Below, piece after piece: positions 56,664 to 64,000 of a stretch of DNA of 64,000 nucleotides. How positions within the stretch are numbered: position 1 is the stretch's first letter; each line of letters begins with the position of its first letter. The stretch comes from Nitrospirota bacterium (GTDB lineage: Bacteria; Nitrospirota; Nitrospiria; Nitrospirales; Nitrospiraceae), in assembly GCA_016219645.1 (NCBI GenBank), contig JACRLR010000018.1, forward strand, positions 124,001 to 188,000, given 5' to 3'. Below the pieces are notes generated by a model. The model was not told the origin of the DNA. It saw nothing but the letters and a program-made list of their open reading frames with translations, and did not search any database. The translations under genes and the position numbers were made by a program.

Positions 56664-57419
56664 ATGATCAGGCTGCTCGGGGTCGAAAAACAACTCGGTG
56701 GGCAGCCGGTGCTGCAGGGCATCGATCTCTCGATCCCTGTCGGCAAGCTTACGACCATTATCGGTGGCAGTGGATCGGGGAAGAGCGTGCTTCTCAAGCA
56801 CATGATCGGGCTCATGCAGCCGGATCGCGGTGAGGTGTGGGTTGGAGATGTGGAAATCTCCCGTCTGTCTGGCACACGTTTGAACGATGTGAGAAAACAG
56901 TTCGCAATGCTCTTTCAAGGAGCTGCGCTGTTCGACTCCCTCTCGGTGTTCGAAAATGTGGCATTCCCGTTGCGGGAGAAGTTGCGCATGAAAGGCCCGG
57001 ACGTGGCGCGGCGGGTCGAAGAGAAGTTGGAAGAGGTCGGATTGGCAGGGATGGGACATAAGTTTCCCGCCGAGTTGAGCGGGGGCATGCGGAAGCGGGC
57101 TGGTCTGGCACGGGCCTTGGTCATGGAGCCGGGGATTATCCTCTTTGATGAACCGACGACAGGGTTGGATCCTCTGATGGCGAAATCAATTCACGATCTG
57201 ATCGTCACCATGCAGCGGCGGTTCGGTTTTACTGCAGTCATGGTCAGCCATGAAATCCCGGAGATCTTCGGGATTTCCGATTGGGTGGCGATGCTTCGAA
57301 AAGGGAAAATTGTGTTGATGGCCACGGCTGCAGAATTCCCGCGGACCACAGATCCGGAGATTCGGGAATTCATTTCAGTCGGTGGCACTGTGATGCTGCC
57401 CAATTCGCTCGCTGAGTAA
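56664..57419 (+). CDS. mlaF: Mla-type ABC transporter ATPase (MlaF)
   Basis: A 251-residue ATPase: Walker A GGSGSGKS near residue 36, Q-loop QGAALFDSLSVFENVAFPLRE, signature LSGGMRKRAGLARAL, Walker B ILFDEPTTGLDP and the switch His in VSHEIPE. It powers MlaE. No ribosome site stands out, as the D7 hairpin is immediately upstream. Confidence 0.95.
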   Translation: MIRLLGVEKQLGGQPVLQGIDLSIPVGKLTTIIGGSGSGKSVLLKHMIGLMQPDRGEVWVGDVEISRLSGTRLNDVRKQFAMLFQGAALFDSLSVFENVAFPLREKLRMKGPDVARRVEEKLEEVGLAGMGHKFPAELSGGMRKRAGLARALVMEPGIILFDEPTTGLDPLMAKSIHDLIVTMQRRFGFTAVMVSHEIPEIFGISDWVAMLRKGKIVLMATAAEFPRTTDPEIREFISVGGTVMLPNSLAE

Positions 57420-57435
57420 AGGAGGACTACCGGGG

Positions 57436-57879
57436 ATGGAAAAAACCAAGCTGGAAATCGTGGTCGGCGTCTTCGTGCTCGTCGGCGTATTGTGCCTCGG
57501 GTATCTCTCCATCAAGCTCGGGAAACTCGAGATGATCGGCGGCGATGTCTATGAGGTCGAAGCCCAGTTCAACAGCGCCTCGGGGCTCAAACCTGGTTCG
57601 ACGATTGAGATCGCCGGGGTCGAGGTCGGCAGGGTCCGGGGGATTACGCTCGTCGAGGATCGGGCGAAGGTGAAACTGGCAGTCAATAAGACCGTGAAAC
57701 TCTATACGGACACCATTGCGTCCATCAAGACGCGGGGGATCATCGGGGAAAAATTTTTGGCCCTGAATCCGGGAGGGGGGGGCGACCCGCTCAAGCCGGG
57801 GGATATCATACGCGATACCGAATCGGGGCTCGATCTCGAGGAGCTGGTGAGCCAATTTGTGCATGGGAAAGTGAACTGA
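57436..57879 (+). CDS. mlaD: MCE-domain substrate-binding protein (MlaD)
   Basis: 147 residues, at the short end for MlaD. One N-terminal membrane anchor (about 7-25, VVGVFVLVGVLCLGYLSIKLG) and the MCE domain (FNSASGLKPGSTIEIAGVEVGRV, IKTRGIIGEKFLALNPGG). It rings the permease and hands lipids between MlaC and MlaFE. AGGAGG is 10 nt before ATG. Confidence 0.93.
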   Translation: MEKTKLEIVVGVFVLVGVLCLGYLSIKLGKLEMIGGDVYEVEAQFNSASGLKPGSTIEIAGVEVGRVRGITLVEDRAKVKLAVNKTVKLYTDTIASIKTRGIIGEKFLALNPGGGGDPLKPGDIIRDTESGLDLEELVSQFVHGKVN

Positions 57880-57885
57880 GCTAAC

Positions 57886-57972
57886 TGGTTTGGCTGGTTG
57901 ATTTGGTTTCTTTGGTTCATCTGGTTAGTTTCGTTTGACTACCTAACGAGACAAACTAAATAAACCAAACAA
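57886..57972. repeat. Word-repeat hairpin D8 (GTTTGGTT words)
   Basis: A left arm of GGTTGATTTGGTTTC/TTTGGTTCATCTGG words faces CTAACGAGACAAACTAAAT/AAACCAAACAA. It uses the same vocabulary as D1, 56 kb away. It lies between mlaD and mlaC. Confidence 0.7.
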
Positions 57973-57996
57973 CATTCTGATGCTGGAGGAGGGCAC

Positions 57997-58647
57997 ATGG
58001 AGATCAAGGGATCCGCTGCGACACAGGCGCAGCGATGGAGTTCGAAGTGGTTGCTCAGCGGTCTAGCCGGTCTGTTGTTGTTCGGCGGAGTTGCCGTCCA
58101 GCCGGCAGCGGCCGGCGGTGCGACGGAGGCCATGAAGCACACCATCGATCAGGTCCTCACAACCATTCAGGACAAAGAACTCAAACAACCGGGGAAAGCT
58201 GAAGAACGCCGGCACCGATTGGAACAGATTGTCGGAGACCGGTTCGATTATCAAGAAATGTCGAGGCGGTCGCTGGGCGCTCCCTGGAATACGTTATCCG
58301 ACAAAGACAAACAAGAATTTGTCGGACTATTTCAGACCCTCTTGACCAACTCTTACGCCGACAAGATCGAATCCTACTCTGGAGAAGGTGTGAAGTATAT
58401 CAATGAACGGACTGAGAACGACTATGCCGAAGTCAGGACAAAGGTATTGACTGGTAAGGTCGAAATTCCGCTCGACTACCGTTTGCTCAACAAGGGTGGT
58501 GATTGGCGGGTGTATGACGTGGTGGTGGACGGTGTGAGTTTGGTGAATAATTACCGGGGACAGTTCTCGAAGATCCTCCGGTCTTCAACCTACGCTGACC
58601 TCGTGGACCAGCTTCGCAAGAAGTCCGACAAGATCAAAGCCCAGTAA
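57997..58647 (+). CDS. mlaC: Periplasmic phospholipid-binding protein MlaC
   Basis: 216 residues. The signal peptide is about 1-46 with a hydrophobic core LLSGLAGLLLFGGVAV and AAAGG cleavage. The Tgt2/MlaC fold shows DRFDYQEMSRRSLG, LSDKDKQEFVGLFQTLL, YRLLNKGGDWRVYDVVVDGVSLVNNYRGQF. It shuttles lipid across the periplasm. GGAGGAGG precedes the ATG. Confidence 0.94.
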   Translation: MEIKGSAATQAQRWSSKWLLSGLAGLLLFGGVAVQPAAAGGATEAMKHTIDQVLTTIQDKELKQPGKAEERRHRLEQIVGDRFDYQEMSRRSLGAPWNTLSDKDKQEFVGLFQTLLTNSYADKIESYSGEGVKYINERTENDYAEVRTKVLTGKVEIPLDYRLLNKGGDWRVYDVVVDGVSLVNNYRGQFSKILRSSTYADLVDQLRKKSDKIKAQ

Positions 58648-58663
58648 CCCAATTCAAGAAGTC

Positions 58664-59869
58664 ATGACGATCCTGCACGGCCTCCTTGCCGTTGTCATCC
58701 TGTTCCTTGTGGTGAACGGCGGCATGCTGCCGGACTGTGCCCGGGCTGATGTCCAATACTTTCCGGTTCCCGCTGTGTCCAGCAGCAAGAATGACGGGAA
58801 TGACGCCGGCTTGATCCTTCCGATTCTGGTCACTGAGCCTGATGGAGAGCTCAAATACATTATCGCTCCGATGCTCATTCAAAATTCTATCGTGGGGACT
58901 CGCGGGACGATCAATCTGTTTCGATACGAGCCAGGGGGACGGGAAATGCGGCTCATCGGATCCTATACGGAGGAGATCGAGCGGAAACTGTTATTCAGTT
59001 ACACCGATCCGGCCTTCAGTCAAGGGCGCTACTCGTTGAACTTCGGTGCCTCGTTTTTCAAGAACGCCACGGCTCGGTTTTTCGGTTTAGGGCAAGCGAC
59101 CTCAGAGTCAGCGGAGACGAATTACACCGCGCGCGAAGGGCGGGCGAACTGGCGTTTCGGGGTCCATGCGAATGAAGTCACTCAGATTGCCATTGGTCAG
59201 CGATTCCGTCAAGTGACTCTGCAGGGGGGTGGGGCAACGGATCTTCCCTATACGGGCAACCAGTTCCCTTCCGTCGACGGCGTTCAAGGCGAAACCCTCA
59301 TTCTTGGACACCGGGCGACGTTCTTTTACGATACGCGCGACAATCTTATCTCGCCGACCGATGGGATGGCCGTGACGGCCTATGCAGAACTGAACCAAAA
59401 TATCCGCAACGGCGATCATCCCGTCTACTCCCGTTATGAGCTCGAGATCAAGAAGCTGCTACCGAGTGAGTCGAAACACGCGATTCTCATCATGCGGGCG
59501 GATCTTCAGGCTACGATTGGGGACCAAGTACCGTTCTTCGAGCAAAGCTCCTTGGGAGGGCAAAACAATTTGCGAGGCTATGGTGTCGATCGCTTCATCG
59601 ACAAGAATCTTGTCGCGCTGAGTATCGAAGAGCGTATTCATCTGGCACGAGCGAAGGTGGCGGGGGTGATGGCGGACTTTGAGATTGCGCCGTTTCTGGA
59701 TACGGGACAGGTGTTCAATGATTTCAAAGACGTGAGTTTTAAGGATTACCGTTTGACACCCGGTGTAGGGTTCCGCGGAATTGTTAGGCCCAACGTCGTC
59801 GGACGCGTTGACTACGGCTATAGTCAGGAGGGTGGAGCGGTCTTTGCCGGACTCGACTTCCCATACTGA
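58664..59869 (+). CDS. Omp85/BamA-type surface antigen, barrel only
   Basis: A 401-residue protein with a signal peptide (~1-28) and no POTRA repeats visible. The C-terminal barrel has the family motif GGQNNLRGYGVDRF and GVGFRG, and ends in an aromatic residue (LDFPY). Such short D15-domain proteins are outer-membrane barrels of unknown job. Its start is 16 bp after mlaC, so it may belong to the lipid-transport operon. Confidence 0.82.
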   Translation: MTILHGLLAVVILFLVVNGGMLPDCARADVQYFPVPAVSSSKNDGNDAGLILPILVTEPDGELKYIIAPMLIQNSIVGTRGTINLFRYEPGGREMRLIGSYTEEIERKLLFSYTDPAFSQGRYSLNFGASFFKNATARFFGLGQATSESAETNYTAREGRANWRFGVHANEVTQIAIGQRFRQVTLQGGGATDLPYTGNQFPSVDGVQGETLILGHRATFFYDTRDNLISPTDGMAVTAYAELNQNIRNGDHPVYSRYELEIKKLLPSESKHAILIMRADLQATIGDQVPFFEQSSLGGQNNLRGYGVDRFIDKNLVALSIEERIHLARAKVAGVMADFEIAPFLDTGQVFNDFKDVSFKDYRLTPGVGFRGIVRPNVVGRVDYGYSQEGGAVFAGLDFPY

Positions 59870-60899
59870 TCCATCGTCGCGAGGTATCATTGGTCGCGCG
59901 ATATTTGGTCTGGCGCTGCTCGTCTGGCTCCTCTCCTTCGTCTGTGCCCAGCCATCGCCGGTCAAGGCGGAGGGGTTCGGTCCGTTTCCTGTCAGAAATT
60001 TCCAGCCCTTTCAGCAGCTGGTGTTGACTGTTCCAGGCGACCGCGCCGCCGTCGTGAAACAGGGTACTCTGGACGTACGGTTGGAACTTGCGGAGACGGC
60101 CAGTATCTACGACGATAATTCGCCGCCGATGAACGTGACTGTCAAATTTGAAACTCTCAGGTCCGGCCTCTTTCTTCGTTATGGTGCCACGGACAGATTG
60201 GAACTCGGGCTAGAGGTGCCGGTTCTCTATCGGTACGATGGATTTATGAATGGAGCCATTAAGGGGGTCGAGCGGGCCACGACTGGCTTGAATCCGGACC
60301 AAGCTGCGCTTGAGAACACCAGCTACGTGTTCAATGTCACTCGGAACGGTCAAACAATTATGAGCGGAGGTCCTGGTGCGACAGGGTTGGGGGATACGAC
60401 GCTGATGAGCAAATATCAGTTCCTGAAGGAGGGGGCGGCGATGCCGGCTGTTTCCCTCCGTGGCGCGGTGAAGTTGCCGACGGGTGATCAATCGGCTTTT
60501 TTCGGAAGCGGAAGTCCTGATTTCGGATTGGGTCTCGCGGCTGAAAAACTTGTGGCTGGCCGATGGATACTCTATGGTAACGTGACCGGAGTTGTCCCGA
60601 CCGGAACCATAGCAGGTTTTGGCCTGCACCCTACCCTGTCCGGGCTTGCGGCCATCGAATATCTCTGGTCAGAGAATCTGTCGGTCACAGCCCATTTTAA
60701 CTACTATTCATCGCCATTTTCCGGGACCGGCTCGAATGTATTCGACAAGGATGTGACAGAATCAGTCCTAGGGTTCAGCTATCGCGTAGCCCAGCCTCTG
60801 TTGTGGCAAGTCTATGCAGTCGAAAATCTCGACTTCATTAGGGGGAGCGCAGCCGACTTCACGCTCTCGACGGTGTTGACCTATCGATTTGAGTCATGA
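59844..60899 (+). CDS. DUF3187-family outer membrane protein
   Basis: About 351 residues from TTG 59844, chosen because GGAG lies 6 nt upstream and a signal peptide (IFGLALLVWLLSFVCA) follows about 20 residues later. Longer starts (GTG 59832, 59781) run inside the previous gene. The mature part alternates beta strands with Gly/aromatic ends and finishes TVLTYRFES, an outer-membrane barrel pattern. The FGPFPVRNFQPFQQLVL opening is family-like. Function unknown. Confidence 0.75.
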   Translation: MPDSTSHTDPSSRGIIGRAIFGLALLVWLLSFVCAQPSPVKAEGFGPFPVRNFQPFQQLVLTVPGDRAAVVKQGTLDVRLELAETASIYDDNSPPMNVTVKFETLRSGLFLRYGATDRLELGLEVPVLYRYDGFMNGAIKGVERATTGLNPDQAALENTSYVFNVTRNGQTIMSGGPGATGLGDTTLMSKYQFLKEGAAMPAVSLRGAVKLPTGDQSAFFGSGSPDFGLGLAAEKLVAGRWILYGNVTGVVPTGTIAGFGLHPTLSGLAAIEYLWSENLSVTAHFNYYSSPFSGTGSNVFDKDVTESVLGFSYRVAQPLLWQVYAVENLDFIRGSAADFTLSTVLTYRFES

Positions 60900-61075
60900 G
60901 CGATACGGAAGATTCGGTGGTGAGAGAAGCTAACACCTTGACAACATGGGACTCTCATGTGAAACTCATCCCTGCGAGCGTCCAAACTGCCACACCGCTT
61001 TGCCAGTGATCATCAGGGCTTAGCTTGTTGTTACAGGGGTATGTGCGTACGCATTGACGCAAAGGAGCATCCGCT

Positions 61076-63025
61076 ATGTCGATTTTGAAGACCATTCACA
61101 GTCCGGCTGATCTGAAACGGCTATCGCCAACGCAGTTTCCAGCCTTGTGCCAGGAGCTGCGGGAACAGATTATCGGCGTGGTATCCAATGTTGGAGGTCA
61201 CCTGGCCTCGAACCTTGGAGTCATTGAACTGACTGTGGCCCTACATTCTCTGCTCAACACCCCCAAAGATAAGATCGTGTGGGACACGAGCAATCAAGCC
61301 TATGCACACAAGCTGCTGACGGGACGCCGCGAGGGGTTCCATACGCTCAGGCAATACGGAGGGTTGAGCGGTTTTTGTAAGCGTGAGGAAAGTGAATACG
61401 ATACGTTCAATGCAGGCCATGCGGGAACCGGCGTATCCGCTGCCTATGGCATGGTCGAGGCGCGTGACCAGTTGAAACAGCGACACAAGGTCGTCTGCAT
61501 TGTTGGTGACGGGGCGATGACGGCCGGGATGACGTTGGAAGGTTTGCAGCATGCCGGAGGGCTGGGAAAGGATTTCCTGGTCATTCTGAACGATAATCAA
61601 ATGTCCATTTCGAAGAACGTCGGAGCCATTTCCTCCTACTTAAACCGGACCATCACCGGAGACTTTTATGACAAGATGCGGGAGGAGACAGGGCAACTGC
61701 TGGGGAAAATCCCCCATATCGGTCAGGACGTGCAAAAGTGGGCCCGCCGGGCTGAAGAGCTGGCCAAGGGAGCAATCCTTCCAGGGCTGCTCTTCGAAGA
61801 GCTCGGGTTCAGGTATGCCGGGCCGATCGATGGACATAACTTCGAGCATCTGTTGCCCACCTTGGAAAATGTATTGAAGATGAAGGGGCCTGTATTGCTC
61901 CATGTCGTGACGAAAAAAGGGCTGGGCTATGAGCCCTCGGTGAAGAATCCTGTGTGGTTCCATGCCTGTCCGCCCTTTGTGCGGGAGACCGGGGTGCCGG
62001 CAAAGAAAGCTGCGCGGCCGTCCTATACGCAGATTGCCATCGAATCATTAGTCAAGCTGGCCCGAGCGGACAAGCGGATCGTCGCGATTACAGCTGCAAT
62101 GTGTGAAGGGACTGGCCTGAATATTTTCGAGAAAGAGTTTCCGGACCGGCTCTATGACGTCGGGATTGCCGAACAGCATGCAGTGACGTTTGCCGCAGGT
62201 CTTGCGACCCAAGGCCTCCGTCCGGTGGTGGCCTTGTATGCCACCTTCTTACAGCGTGCGTACGACCAGGTGGTGCACGATGTCGCGACACAAAACCTGC
62301 CAGTGACCTTCTGCATCGATCGCGGTGGACTGGTTGCGGAAGACGGGACGACACACCACGGGGCATTCGATTACGCATTTCTGCGACACATTCCAAACAT
62401 GGTCGTCATGGCGCCGAAGGATGAAAATGAGCTGCAGCATATGATGAAAACCTGCGTCCTGCACGATGGGCCTGCTTCGGTGCGCTACCCGCGTGGACTC
62501 AGCCTGGGCGTCGCGATGGATAAGGAGCCGGAGGCATTGCCGGTCGGAAAGGGTGAGTTGTTGCGCGATGGCACGGAGGTGGCGATTGTGGCCATCGGTG
62601 TGCCGGTCTCCCCTGCCGTGACAGCGGCGAAGCGGCTTGAAGAAGAAGGTATTTCTGCGGCAGTGATTAATGCCCGTTTTGTGAAGCCTCTGGACCAGGA
62701 CTTAATCGTCGAGGTAGCGAAGCGGGTTCGATACGTGGTGACGGTTGAAGAAGGCTGCAAAATGGGAGGGTTCGGCTCAGCCGTGCTTGAAGCCCTGTCC
62801 GATGGCGGCGTGACCGGTGTGACGACAAAGATTTTGGGGTTGCCGGATTGGTACATCGAGCAAGGGCCGCAGGATTTCCTGCGCGAACGATATGGGTTGA
62901 CGGCGGACGGGATCTATCAGAGCGTGAAAGAGTTAATCGACAAGACACCAGCTGTGCCACGAGAACAGTTCACCTTTGCGTCATCGCTCGACCGGCTTCC
63001 GCATGGAGATGAGCAGGGAAGCTGA
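61076..63025 (+). CDS. dxs: 1-deoxy-D-xylulose-5-phosphate synthase
   Basis: A 649-residue thiamine-diphosphate enzyme that condenses pyruvate and glyceraldehyde 3-phosphate, first step of the MEP pathway. GHASTGVSAAYG-like GHAGTGVSAAYG, GDGAMTAGM with the later NDNQMSI (ThDP/Mg), DVGIAEQHAVTFAAG (catalytic Glu) and the C-terminal transketolase domain are present. AAAGGAG precedes the ATG. ispG follows after 36 bp. Confidence 0.96.
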   Translation: MSILKTIHSPADLKRLSPTQFPALCQELREQIIGVVSNVGGHLASNLGVIELTVALHSLLNTPKDKIVWDTSNQAYAHKLLTGRREGFHTLRQYGGLSGFCKREESEYDTFNAGHAGTGVSAAYGMVEARDQLKQRHKVVCIVGDGAMTAGMTLEGLQHAGGLGKDFLVILNDNQMSISKNVGAISSYLNRTITGDFYDKMREETGQLLGKIPHIGQDVQKWARRAEELAKGAILPGLLFEELGFRYAGPIDGHNFEHLLPTLENVLKMKGPVLLHVVTKKGLGYEPSVKNPVWFHACPPFVRETGVPAKKAARPSYTQIAIESLVKLARADKRIVAITAAMCEGTGLNIFEKEFPDRLYDVGIAEQHAVTFAAGLATQGLRPVVALYATFLQRAYDQVVHDVATQNLPVTFCIDRGGLVAEDGTTHHGAFDYAFLRHIPNMVVMAPKDENELQHMMKTCVLHDGPASVRYPRGLSLGVAMDKEPEALPVGKGELLRDGTEVAIVAIGVPVSPAVTAAKRLEEEGISAAVINARFVKPLDQDLIVEVAKRVRYVVTVEEGCKMGGFGSAVLEALSDGGVTGVTTKILGLPDWYIEQGPQDFLRERYGLTADGIYQSVKELIDKTPAVPREQFTFASSLDRLPHGDEQGS

Positions 63026-63060
63026 CGGAAGGCGTGAGGGGGTAAGGCGAGAGTTAGGCG
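63025..63060. repeat. GGCGTGAGGGGGTAAGGCG word run
   Basis: The dxs-ispG spacer is one arm of the D7-type vocabulary without a partner arm. Confidence 0.45.
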
Positions 63061-63061
63061 A

Positions 63062-64000
63062 ATGCATATCACGAGACGGAAAACCAGGCAGATTCAAGTC
63101 GGCAAGGTCAAGATCGGCGGAGACGCCCCTGTGTCCGTTCAGTCGATGTGTTCGACGGATACGCGCGATACCGCTGCGACGATCGAGCAAATCCGCCAGC
63201 TGGAGGCAGCAGGGTGTGAAGTGATCCGTGTCGCCGTGCCGGACGATGAAGCGGCGGCTGCGCTGCCCAAGATCAAAGCAGCCATGACCGTCCCACTGAT
63301 TGCGGACATTCATTTCGATCATCGACTGGCATTGAAAGCCGCGAAGGTTGTGGACTGCGTCCGGATCAATCCTGGCAATATCGGGGCCTGGTGGAAAGTC
63401 GAAGAAGTCATCAAGGCTGTGAACGATCACAACATTCCAATCCGCGTGGGAGTCAATGGCGGCTCGCTGGAGCGGGATCTGTTGGACAAGTACGGGTGGC
63501 CCTCACCGGAAGCGCTGGCTGAGTCTGCGCTCAATGCCGTCCATGCCCTCGAGGATGTGGGCTTCACGAACATGAAGGTGTCCCTGAAGGCGTCGGATGT
63601 ACACCACGCAATCGATGCCTACTGGTTGTTCGCCCACCAGTCGGATTATCCGCTGCATATCGGAATTACAGAGGCAGGAACAGCGATGACCGGGGCAGTC
63701 AAATCCACCATGGGTCTCGGGTACTTGCTCTCGCAGGGGATCGGCGACACCTTGCGTGTATCGCTTGCGGCTGATCCGGTCGAGGAAGTGAAGGTGGGAT
63801 TCGAAATCTTGAAGTCGCTCGAACTGCGGCATCGAGGGATCAATGTCATTGCCTGTCCGACCTGTGGCCGTGTAGAGATCGATGTGGTCAGAATGGCCAA
63901 TGAACTGGAAAAGAAGCTCGGCCATATTAAGACCCCCCTCAACGTATCGGTCCTCGGCTGTGTCGTGAACGGGATCGGCGAAGGGAAGGAAGCGGATATC
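63062..64000 (+). CDS. ispG: 4-hydroxy-3-methylbut-2-en-1-yl diphosphate synthase (IspG), 5' part
   Basis: 313 residues from ATG 63062; the frame is still open at the window edge. [34 protein letters not shown] is the GcpE opening, followed by [15 protein letters not shown] and the ITEAGT segment. The iron-sulfur Cys appear as CPTCGR and SVLGCVVNG; the last conserved residues lie beyond the window. It converts MEcPP to HMBPP, feeding IspH. Confidence 0.95.
   Translation, partial: MHITRRKTRQIQVGKVKIGGDAPVSVQSMCSTDTRDTAATIEQIRQLEAAGCEVIRVAVPDDEAAAALPKIKAAMTVPLIADIHFDHRLALKAAKVVDCVRINPGNIGAWWKVEEVIKAVNDHNIPIRVGVNGGSLERDLLDKYGWPSPEALAESALNAVHALEDVGFTNMKVSLKASDVHHAIDAYWLFAHQSDYPLHIGITEAGTAMTGAVKSTMGLGYLLSQGIGDTLRVSLAADPVEEVKVGFEILKSLELRHRGINVIACPTCGRVEIDVVRMANELEKKLGHIKTPLNVSVLGCVVNGIGEGKEADI

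Noticed and set aside
60938-60966. TTGACA upstream of dxs as a promoter
   Set aside because: The sequence 17 nt downstream (GAAACT) is a poor -10; not enough to call.

Overview
The window looks like a chromosomal segment of a Nitrospira-like chemolithoautotroph (phylum Nitrospirota). This is inference from gene content: a two-subunit ATP-citrate lyase in one cluster with aconitase, isocitrate dehydrogenase, fumarate reductase and succinyl-CoA synthetase (reductive TCA cycle), a 2-oxoacid:ferredoxin oxidoreductase alpha subunit, hopanoid genes and GC-rich core genes.

Layout. 1-1843: end of a 2-oxoacid:ferredoxin oxidoreductase operon with a clear terminator. 1921-8281: small housekeeping and hypothetical genes (Rsm22-type methyltransferase, GIY-YIG protein, zinc ribbon, dual-specificity phosphatase, MutM) and a BrnT/BrnA toxin-antitoxin pair bracketed by two copies of a palindromic repeat. 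8423-20952: the reductive TCA cluster aclB-aclA-acn-idh-frdB-frdA-sucC-sucD behind one good promoter. 21129-28350: a B12/radical-SAM protein, small exported proteins, an indoleamine 2,3-dioxygenase divergent from an exported kynurenine-formamidase-like cyclase, and a Kelch lipoprotein. 28759-36845: accessory region with exported proteins, a second toxin-antitoxin pair, a D12 methylase/NotI-like restriction pair and a possible defence effector interrupted by a TGA. 36850-43505: ahcY, metK, tlpA-ccdA, a flavin reductase and bamD. 43646-52502: fabH, a two-component system, ispH, smc. 52702-64000: hopanoid synthesis (shc, hpnG), Mla lipid transport (mlaE-F-D-C), two outer-membrane proteins, then dxs and ispG for isoprenoid precursors.

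The most unusual layer is non-coding. At least eleven interspersed palindromic elements in three core families (A, B, C below), plus eight long hairpins made of short repeated words (D), fill the spacers. In families A and B the core sequence is shared between copies, while the terminal arms differ from copy to copy yet pair within each copy. In A the internal hairpin stem also changes on both sides. This looks like selection for structure, or like insertion into existing hairpins. Several copies lie between convergent genes like bidirectional terminators, two flank brnTA, one lies between sucC and sucD, and one has replaced the C-terminal end of an OmpR-type response regulator.

No rRNA, tRNA, CRISPR array or transposase gene was seen. 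All assignments come from reading the sequence; no database search was run.
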